NCBI RefSeq assembly: GCF_019431045.1
Contig: NZ_JAHXPT010000003.1
Location: forward strand, 186,001 to 250,000
DNA length: 64,000 nt
Source of the DNA: Clostridium weizhouense
Lineage (GTDB): Bacteria; Bacillota; Clostridia; Clostridiales; Clostridiaceae
Reading direction: 5' to 3'
The position numbers and the translations under genes were made by a program. Below are positions 57,695 to 64,000 of this stretch, one piece after another (position 1 is the first letter of the stretch; the number at the start of each line of letters is the position of its first letter). The notes under the pieces were generated by a model, which had not been told where the DNA came from, did no database searches, and saw only the letters and a list, made by a program, of their open reading frames with translations.

Positions 57695-57730
57695 GTTAGT
57701 TTAGAGAAAGATTTTTTTCTTTAAACTAAC
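57695..57730. promoter_or_regulatory. 36-nt palindrome before feoA, copy 1 (candidate DtxR-type operator)
   Basis: Starts GTTAGTTTAGAG and ends TTTAAACTAAC, with TTAG/CTAA outer half-sites similar to DtxR/IdeR boxes. A second similar 36-nt element begins 78 bp further on. Position between the DtxR-family gene and feoAB supports an operator. Confidence 0.5.
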
Positions 57731-57772
57731 TCTTTATAATATTGAAAATTTAGTCATAATTTTTCTTCTGAT

Positions 57773-57808
57773 GTTGGCTTAGAGAAAAATTGTTTCCTTA
57801 AACTAAAT
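57773..57808. promoter_or_regulatory. 36-nt palindrome before feoA, copy 2 (candidate DtxR-type operator)
   Basis: Starts GTTGGCTTAGAG and ends CCTTAAACTAA, the same layout as copy 1 with some changes. Located 46 bp before the FeoA start. Confidence 0.5.
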
Positions 57809-57853
57809 TTTTACGCTTAATATAATTTTTTATTTAAAAAGGAGGTAATTATC

Positions 57854-58105
57854 ATGAATGATAATTATTTAAATAATATAATTCCACTTAACTCTCTTCC
57901 TATAGGAGAAAAATGCAAAGTAAACCATCTTGTTGCTAATGGAATAATTAGAAGAAGATTTTTAGACCTTGGTTTAATAAATGGTACAGAAGTAGAATCT
58001 CTAGGGCAAAGTCCATCTGGAGATCCTATAGCTTATTTAATAAGAGGTGCTGTTATTGCTATAAGATCTGAAGATGCTTCAAAAATTCTTGTTGAAACAA
58101 TTTAG
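57854..58105 (+). CDS. feoA: Ferrous iron transport protein A
   Basis: Small SH3-like cytoplasmic protein that supports FeoB, 83 aa. Typical features: LNSLPIGEKCKVNHLV at the N-terminus, LGLINGTEVESLGQSPSGDPIAYLIRG, and IAIRSEDA. GGAGG lies 8 nt before the ATG. It is 85 nt upstream of feoB in one operon. Confidence 0.93.
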   Translation: MNDNYLNNIIPLNSLPIGEKCKVNHLVANGIIRRRFLDLGLINGTEVESLGQSPSGDPIAYLIRGAVIAIRSEDASKILVETI

Positions 58106-58190
58106 TTATATATCTGATAACTATTAAATTTTTTTATAAAATAACTAAATTTAATAATAAATTTAATCAATACTATAAAGGAGCTTTTTA

Positions 58191-60341
58191 ATGGGTTTGA
58201 CTAATCAATCTACTGGTACTAATGCTTTAGATAAAGAACTTAAGATTAATAGAACGTCTAAAGATAATAAAGTAATTGCACTTGCTGGAAACCCTAATGT
58301 TGGTAAAAGTACAGTTTTTAATAATTTAACAGGATTAAATCAGCATACTGGAAATTGGCCTGGCAAAACAGTAACTAATGCAACTGGTAAATATGTTTAT
58401 AATAAAAAAGAGTTTACTTTAGTAGACATTCCAGGAACATATTCACTTATGGCTAATTCAGTTGAAGAAGAGGTTGCCAGAGATTTTATATGCTTTGGCA
58501 ACCCTGATGCTACAGTAGTTATTGTTGATGCTACTTGTCTTGAAAGAAATTTAAATCTTGTTCTGCAAACACTTGAAATTACAAATAATGTTATTGTTTG
58601 TGTAAATTTAATGAATGAAGCTAAAAGAAAGGGTGTTATTATAAATATACAAAATTTATCTTCATTATTAGGAGTTCCAGTGGTTGCCACAAGTGCAAAT
58701 ATTGGAGAAGGTTTAGATGAACTTAAAAAATCAATTTATGATTTAACTTTTAACAAAGTAACTAAAACTCCAATAAAAATTAAATACAGTGATACTATAG
58801 AAAAAGCTATTTATTTAATAGAAGATAAACTAAATCCAATATTACAAGATAAAATAAATACTAGATGGGTTTCTTTAAAATTACTAGAAAACGATGAAAA
58901 TTTATTAAACTCGATAAATAATTATTTAGGATTTAATATATCCAAAAATAAAGAGATTTTAAAAACTATTTCTGATGCAAGAGACGTTTTAAAATCTAAT
59001 GGATTAGATAATCAAACTTTTAGAGATGAAATAGTAACAACACTAATAATCAAAGCTGAAAACATAAGTAAAAATGTAGTATCATTCAGTTTAGAAAAAT
59101 ATAATGATTTTGATAGAAAAATAGATAAGATATTAACTTCAAAAAAATTTGGAATTCCTATAATGATATTACTATTAACAATTATTTTTTGGATAACAAT
59201 AGAAGGAGCAAATGTTCCATCAGAAATATTAGCTAATTTTTTATTTAAAATACAAGATAAACTAACAGCATTTTTTATTTCAATTGGTGCTCCAGTTTGG
59301 ATTGAAGGAATTTTAATTCAGGGCATGTATAGAACACTAGCTTGGGTAGTCTCTGTTATGCTTCCTCCAATGGCCATTTTCTTTCCTCTTTTTACATTGC
59401 TTGAAGATTTAGGATATTTACCTAGAGTTGCTTATAATTTAGATAACTTTTTTAAGAAATCTTGTGCTTGTGGAAAACAGGCTCTTACAATGTGCATGGG
59501 GTTTGGATGTAATGCTGCTGGAATAATAGGTTGTAGAATTATAGATTCTCCTAGAGAAAGACTTATTGCAATAATTACCAATAATTTTGTTCCTTGTAAT
59601 GGTAGATTTCCGACCCTTATTGCAATAATCACAATGTTTTTTGCTGGAATGTTTATAGGACCTTTTCAATCAATAGCATCTACTATAATATTAACTTGTG
59701 TAATAATTTTAGGTGTATTTATGACTCTTACTATATCTAAAATACTTTCAAAAACTATTTTAAAAGGCGTTCCTTCTTCATTTACTCTAGAATTACCACC
59801 TTATAGAAAGCCCCAAGTTGGTAAAATTATAGTTAGATCAATATTTGATAGAACTTTATTTGTTCTTGGTAGAGCTATAGTTATTGCTGCTCCTGCTGGA
59901 ATTGTTATATGGATAATGGCAAACATAAATATAAATGATATTAGTATTTTAACTCATTGTGCAACATTTCTTAACCCTTTTGCAGATCTTATTGGTTTAG
60001 ATGGATATATATTAATGGCATTTATATTAGGATTTCCTGCAAATGAAATAGTGATTCCAATAATTATTATGAGTTATATGTCTACAGGTAGTATGCTAGA
60101 ATTAGAAAGTACATCTGAACTTTATAATTTACTTACTAATAATGGATGGACATGGCTTACTGCTGTATGTGTTATGCTTTTTTCTCTTATGCATTGGCCT
60201 TGTAGCACTACATGTCTAACAATAAAGAAAGAAACTCAAAGTTTAAAATGGACCGCAATATCTTTTTTAGTTCCTACAATTACTGGTATAGTTATTTGTT
60301 TCATATTCACTACTACAGTTCGCTTACTTGGACTTGCTTAA
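58191..60341 (+). CDS. feoB: Ferrous iron transporter FeoB
   Basis: Membrane Fe(II) importer with an N-terminal G domain, 716 aa. The G domain (about 28-195) has G1 GNPNVGKST, G3 DIPGTYS and G4 VNLMNEAKR-region NLMN. A linker follows to about 320, then the transport domain with about ten membrane helices, including the Gate motifs GFGCNAAGI and NFVPCNGRFPT, both containing Cys. An extra N-terminal segment of about 25 residues precedes the G domain. Iron control through the adjacent DtxR-type protein is likely. Confidence 0.95.
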   Translation: MGLTNQSTGTNALDKELKINRTSKDNKVIALAGNPNVGKSTVFNNLTGLNQHTGNWPGKTVTNATGKYVYNKKEFTLVDIPGTYSLMANSVEEEVARDFICFGNPDATVVIVDATCLERNLNLVLQTLEITNNVIVCVNLMNEAKRKGVIINIQNLSSLLGVPVVATSANIGEGLDELKKSIYDLTFNKVTKTPIKIKYSDTIEKAIYLIEDKLNPILQDKINTRWVSLKLLENDENLLNSINNYLGFNISKNKEILKTISDARDVLKSNGLDNQTFRDEIVTTLIIKAENISKNVVSFSLEKYNDFDRKIDKILTSKKFGIPIMILLLTIIFWITIEGANVPSEILANFLFKIQDKLTAFFISIGAPVWIEGILIQGMYRTLAWVVSVMLPPMAIFFPLFTLLEDLGYLPRVAYNLDNFFKKSCACGKQALTMCMGFGCNAAGIIGCRIIDSPRERLIAIITNNFVPCNGRFPTLIAIITMFFAGMFIGPFQSIASTIILTCVIILGVFMTLTISKILSKTILKGVPSSFTLELPPYRKPQVGKIIVRSIFDRTLFVLGRAIVIAAPAGIVIWIMANININDISILTHCATFLNPFADLIGLDGYILMAFILGFPANEIVIPIIIMSYMSTGSMLELESTSELYNLLTNNGWTWLTAVCVMLFSLMHWPCSTTCLTIKKETQSLKWTAISFLVPTITGIVICFIFTTTVRLLGLA

Positions 60342-60414
60342 TAAAGTAAATATATATGTTGAAAGTTTAAATCTTTAACAAAAAATATACAATTATTTAA
60401 TAAAGCTATATATG

Positions 60415-60452
60415 AAAAAATCCAATGTGAAAAATTTCACTTTGGATTTTTT
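60415..60452. terminator. Terminator after feoB
   Basis: AAAAAATCCAA.GTGAAA pairs with TTTCAC.TTGGATTTTTT, and an outer ATAAAGCTAT/ATAGCTTTAT repeat (60400-60409 and 60481-60490) brackets it. It can also serve the convergent TraX gene. Confidence 0.75.
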
Positions 60453-60498
60453 GATTTTTAACTATTCTTTAATTTAAAGCATAGCTTTATATTTAATT

Positions 60499-61317
60499 TT
60501 ATTTTATTAACAAAATCCCTAATATATATAATATATAAACATGTAGAGGGTAATATAAATAGAATAAATATTTCATTCCTCTACCCTTTTTATCATTGTA
60601 TAATAACATAAATGGTAATGCTCCTATCATAATCCATTGATAGTTTGATAAAAAGCTATTACTTAAGCTATAATCTCCATGAGCATTAACTATATATATA
60701 AATAATGTAAATAATGTATATGCTATGAATAAAGCTACTTTTTTATCTCTACATAGGTATAAAATTACTCCTAGAGCAACCCATGCTATGCCACCTTCAA
60801 CTAAAAATGGTGTAGGAACTAATAAGAAAACTAATTGAACTATACTTGGTGGTAAAACAAATAATATAGATACTACTACTATTCCTAATAATGATGGAAT
60901 AATAATTAATGACAATCCCAAAGCCATATGTTTAGACGATTTTTCATCCTTAAATCTTTTTATAAATTCTATTCCTTGTAAATAAAGTGTAGTTAAAAAT
61001 AATGTAGCAAACATATTATTAATTATAGGCATTCCAGTTGGATGAGGTACAACTTTTTGTACTAAAGAATTCCCTAATCCCATAATTATAGACCATAAAT
61101 ATAATCTTATAATATATTTCTTTCTATTACTTGTATGATAAAATCCTTCTACTACCATAAATATAAATAAAGGTGCTACTATTCTTCCTATCCAGTGAAA
61201 CCATATTGGAACATTCATTGTAGTTGGCATAAAGTATGCAATATGGTCAAATGTCATTAATATAAGAGCTAATATTTTAATGGTAAATCCATCAAATCCT
61301 TCTTTAAAAAGTTTCAT
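60499..61317 (-). CDS. TraX-family membrane protein, 272 aa
   Basis: Polytopic membrane protein of the TraX family, defined by the F-pilin acetylase. The N-terminal pattern LALILMTFDHIAYF and GRIVAPLFIFMVVEGF is typical, with about eight hydrophobic segments in total. In Firmicutes these are chromosomal and not linked to conjugation; they may acylate extracytoplasmic partners. Its transcript ends at the feoB terminator region. No conjugation genes are nearby. Confidence 0.85.
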   Translation of the reverse strand: MKLFKEGFDGFTIKILALILMTFDHIAYFMPTTMNVPIWFHWIGRIVAPLFIFMVVEGFYHTSNRKKYIIRLYLWSIIMGLGNSLVQKVVPHPTGMPIINNMFATLFLTTLYLQGIEFIKRFKDEKSSKHMALGLSLIIIPSLLGIVVVSILFVLPPSIVQLVFLLVPTPFLVEGGIAWVALGVILYLCRDKKVALFIAYTLFTLFIYIVNAHGDYSLSNSFLSNYQWIMIGALPFMLLYNDKKGRGMKYLFYLYYPLHVYILYILGILLIK

Positions 61318-61361
61318 AATAATTCCCCTAACATTTTCAATTTCTATTTAGTCTTATAGTC

Positions 61362-62759
61362 TTATAGTGTTATAATAATTTCAGTTCCTCTTCCTAATTT
61401 ACTTTCAATTTCTATATCTCCATCATGATTATTTATTATCTCTTTTGATATAGCCATCCCTAGGCCAGAACCTTTATGAGCTTCTCCAGTATTAGTTCCT
61501 CTATAATATCTATCAAAAATATGATTTAAATCTTTCTTACTTATTCCATTTCCATTATCTTTTATTACAATTGTTATCTTATCTATTTTGGTTAATTCTA
61601 TTTTGATAGAAACATCTTCTTTATTATGAACTATTGCATTAAAAATTAAGTTAGTTAAAGCTCTTTTTAAGAGTATGGCATCTACTTCTTTCTCTATAAC
61701 ATCTATATTAGTTGTAAAATCTATATCTCTATTTTCATATCTACTATCATTTAATATATCAATTATTATTTCTCTAACTAATGCTACTAAATTAGTATTT
61801 TGTTTATTTAAGGTTACAGCATTATTTTTTAATCTTGTTGATAAATTAAGTTCATCTACAAGCTCTTTTATATATTTAGATTTACTATATATTATTTCTG
61901 TATAATCTTGAATTTCCTCTTTTGAAAATTCATAATCTTTGTCACTAATAATTTCTGCATACCCTTGAATAGATGCTAATGGTGTTTTTATATCATGTGT
62001 TATATTAGCTAGCCATTCTTCTCTCATTAATTCAAGCTCTTTTCTTTCTATTTCATTTCTTCTTAATGTATCAGATAAATCATTTATATTTTCAAATACC
62101 TCTTTATATATGCCGTTATTTTTTGTATATAAAGTATAATTTCCATTTGATAGTATATCTATATTTCCGATTATTTCTGATATAGGTTTAGTTAATTTTC
62201 TGCTAAATAAATATCCAAATATTAAAGCAATTAAAGCATCTATAATGAGTGTCACAATTACTATTATTTTTATTTGATATATGGCTGCATTTAAAGAGTA
62301 ATTTATTGTTACCCTATCTGCATATGAACTAGGTAAGGCCAAAATTATATTTATATGACTATTAGTTAAATCTTTTTCTAAAACAAAATTTACATAAGGT
62401 CTTTCTTTATATTTATAGGTATTAACTATATCAAAAGGAGTGTACTTCTTAGGTACTCCTTCTGGCATATTTATACTATATATTTCTTCACCATAATCAT
62501 TTAAGACTTGTATCCAAGCACCTAGCTTTTCTAATAAATTAATTCCATCTTCTGATACAATTAAATTTCCATCTTTTTCGTACATATATTGCTCAAAATC
62601 TCTTGCAAATGTTTCTGGACTATTTAAATTTTTATTGTTTTTTATATTTTGAAAACCAGATAAATAAAGGCCTAATATAGTCATAATGTTTAGTATTACT
62701 ACTAATATAACAACTGCAACAATAGTGAATATAAATTTTCCAGTCACCTTCCACTTCAT
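61362..62759 (-). CDS. Sensor histidine kinase, 465 aa
   Basis: Membrane sensor kinase. TM1 (about 10-30), an extracytoplasmic sensor (about 35-160) and TM2 (about 165-190) are followed by HAMP. The HisKA domain carries the phospho-accepting His in NITHDIKTPLAS, and the HATPase domain has a DNGNGISK N-box and GSGLGMAIS G2 box. It starts 2 nt after the response regulator stop (same strand), so they are coupled. Likely partner of the adjacent ABC permease. Confidence 0.93.
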   Translation of the reverse strand: MKWKVTGKFIFTIVAVVILVVILNIMTILGLYLSGFQNIKNNKNLNSPETFARDFEQYMYEKDGNLIVSEDGINLLEKLGAWIQVLNDYGEEIYSINMPEGVPKKYTPFDIVNTYKYKERPYVNFVLEKDLTNSHINIILALPSSYADRVTINYSLNAAIYQIKIIVIVTLIIDALIALIFGYLFSRKLTKPISEIIGNIDILSNGNYTLYTKNNGIYKEVFENINDLSDTLRRNEIERKELELMREEWLANITHDIKTPLASIQGYAEIISDKDYEFSKEEIQDYTEIIYSKSKYIKELVDELNLSTRLKNNAVTLNKQNTNLVALVREIIIDILNDSRYENRDIDFTTNIDVIEKEVDAILLKRALTNLIFNAIVHNKEDVSIKIELTKIDKITIVIKDNGNGISKKDLNHIFDRYYRGTNTGEAHKGSGLGMAISKEIINNHDGDIEIESKLGRGTEIIITL

Positions 62760-62761
62760 TT

Positions 62762-63472
62762 TTAATCTTCCTTTACAGATAATTTATATCCAAGACCTTT
62801 AACTGTAATAATATATTTAGGCTTAGACGGATCATCTTCTATCTTTTCTCTTATCTTTCTTATATGAACCATTATAGTATTGTCAAAACCTATATAATCT
62901 TCTCCCCATACTTTATCACATAATTTTTCTTTACTTATAATTTGATTCTGATTATGTGCTAATAAAGATAATATTTTAAATTCCTTAGCTGTTAATTCTA
63001 TCGTTTTTTCACCTTTTGTTATTTCTGCTCTATTTTCATTTAATATATATGGGCCAAATTTTATTATTTTTTCTTTGTTCTCTATATCATTAGTTTTATT
63101 AGTATAATTTGCTCTCCTTAAATGAGCCTTTATTCTAAAAGCAACTTCTTTTGGACTAAATGGTTTAGTTATATAATCATCTCCACCAATAGCAAATCCT
63201 AATATCTTATCTAGTTCCTCTGTTTTAGCTGATAGAAATAATATAGGTACATTAGAATTATTTCTTATATTTTTACATATTTCATAACCTTCCCCGTCCG
63301 GAAGCATTATGTCTAATATAACTAAATCAGGTTTTACTCTTTCAAATTCATCTATTCCTTCTTTCATAGTCTTTGCTGTATATATTTCACTAAAACCCTC
63401 TTTTTTCAATACTGTTTCTAATAATTTTAAAATTTCAATTTCATCATCTACTATTAATATTTTCTTATCCAT
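62762..63472 (-). CDS. OmpR-family response regulator, 236 aa
   Basis: DNA-binding partner of the kinase. The receiver has the acidic pair DDE near residues 8-10, phospho-acceptor Asp about 54 in VILDIMLPDG, and Lys about 103 (ITKPFS). A winged-helix output domain (about 130-232) ends the protein (WGEDYIGFDNTIMVHIRKIR). GGAGTTAA lies before the ATG. The ABC permease gene precedes it with a 209-base gap. Confidence 0.93.
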   Translation of the reverse strand: MDKKILIVDDEIEILKLLETVLKKEGFSEIYTAKTMKEGIDEFERVKPDLVILDIMLPDGEGYEICKNIRNNSNVPILFLSAKTEELDKILGFAIGGDDYITKPFSPKEVAFRIKAHLRRANYTNKTNDIENKEKIIKFGPYILNENRAEITKGEKTIELTAKEFKILSLLAHNQNQIISKEKLCDKVWGEDYIGFDNTIMVHIRKIREKIEDDPSKPKYIITVKGLGYKLSVKED

Positions 63473-63681
63473 ATTTAACTCCTGTTCTTTATTTATCTAA
63501 ATTTATAATATTACTTATATTTTTTATAGGTAATATTATAATATCGGATAAACTCTTTTATTTCTTAAATTAATAAAGTATTTATTTAAATTAAAGTCTA
63601 ATTAACTTTAAAAATTAATTAATACTATGTAAACTATTATCATTTTACACTAATAGTAGATATTATAAAATGCATTTACAA

Positions 63682-64000
63682 TTAAAGTCTCTTACTATTT
63701 GTGAAATTTTTACAAGCTATTAAAGGTAATGTAATTATTAATATTATTGATATAATAACTGATAATATTCTATACATAAATGGAATTTGATTACTAACCA
63801 TTAATTGACTCATCATAGCCCAATTAGGAGTTAGTGCTATAAAGTTTAATAATGATTTTGATGCCCATCCTTGAAGAAAGAATGGAATTGCCATAATTGC
63901 TCCCCCTAATATAAAAGGCATTACCGATGATTTAAATGCTGATGATAAAGTTAATCCTATTTGTGCAAATAAGAATGAACCTAGTATTATAGATGCTATA
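63682..64000 (-). CDS. ABC transporter permease, ABC-2 type (partial)
   Basis: Membrane subunit of an ABC transporter; only the C-terminal part lies in the window, and the frame is open to the right edge. The visible ~105 residues contain three hydrophobic segments (GSFLFAQIGLTLSSAF, FILGGAIMAIPFFL and LSVIISIILIITLPLI) in the ABC-2 pattern of peptide or bacitracin-type exporters. Its position before the two-component genes suggests a BceAB- or LanFEG-like sensing set. The ATPase gene is not visible. Confidence 0.65.
   Translation of the reverse strand, partial: IASIILGSFLFAQIGLTLSSAFKSSVMPFILGGAIMAIPFFLQGWASKSLLNFIALTPNWAMMSQLMVSNQIPFMYRILSVIISIILIITLPLIACKNFTNSKRL

Noticed and set aside
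60499-61317. TraX gene as evidence of a conjugative element
   Set aside because: Chromosomal TraX homologues are common in Firmicutes; no relaxase, coupling protein or pilus gene is present.
63624-63640. CTATGTAAACT, resembling half of a dif site
   Set aside because: Single copy, no left arm and no recombinase nearby; probably chance in AT-rich DNA.
1-64000. CRISPR arrays, tRNA and rRNA genes
   Set aside because: No regularly spaced repeats and no tRNA- or rRNA-like sequence were recognised by eye; a covariance search would be needed to exclude small RNAs.

Overview
The window is a chromosomal segment from a low-GC, spore-forming anaerobic Firmicute, most likely a Clostridium sensu stricto (cluster I) species. 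The evidence is very AT-rich DNA, strong GGAGG-type ribosome binding sites, a clostridial IspH fused to ribosomal protein S1-type domains, the mutS-mutL-miaA-hfq order with lexA and miaB nearby, Csp-like subtilisin-family proteases and a DtxR/FeoA/FeoB iron locus. No rRNA, tRNA, CRISPR array, prophage or insertion sequence was recognised.

Layout. 1-2.2 kb: the 5' end of a phytoene-desaturase-like gene, an unknown gene and a membrane-anchored glucosaminidase. 2.3-9.4 kb (+): ABC-F ATPase, SWIM/SNF2 helicase, MgtC-family protein and small unknown genes. 9.5-12.8 kb (+): a pantothenate operon (panG-type DUF2520 reductase, panB, panC, panD) behind a structured leader. 13-20.7 kb (+): mutS, mutL, miaA, hfq and a PLP-dependent Met-gamma-lyase-family gene. 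20.7-26.5 kb: lexA, an acidic CxxC protein, a lipoprotein gene between two dif-like direct repeats, a Xer-type recombinase, ybaK and miaB. 26.6-32.8 kb (-): small unknown genes, a GNAT protein, ispH-S1, cmk and a BaiN-like flavoprotein. 33-48.7 kb (-): pentapeptide-repeat protein, two alpha/beta hydrolases, chemoreceptor, bacteriohemerythrin, Nudix, L,D-transpeptidase, PHP protein, a deoxyinosine-glycosylase-like repair gene, DUF488, secreted beta-amylase and a FliB-like protein. 48.9-51.6 kb (-): a YyaL-type thioredoxin-domain protein and a zinc-ribbon protein. 51.7-56.5 kb (+): an unknown gene and two overlapping S8 proteases. 56.5-64 kb: a cell-wall-binding protein, a DtxR-family regulator divergent from feoAB, TraX, and a two-component system beside a truncated ABC permease.

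Functionally most of the window is housekeeping: mismatch repair and SOS control, tRNA modification and editing, cofactor synthesis (pantothenate, isoprenoids), ferrous iron uptake and envelope sensing. Three features stand out. First, two genes (the panG-type reductase and the YyaL-type protein) appear to start at AUU and AUC behind strong ribosome binding sites, so usual gene calls would misplace their starts. Second, two 26-nt direct repeats resembling the XerD half of a dif site bracket a lipoprotein gene next to a xer-type gene. Third, several unusual RNA or DNA structures sit at gene boundaries: a pan leader, a terminator with a competing stem after the beta-amylase gene, a ribosome-binding-site-sequestering hairpin, and paired palindromes before feoAB.
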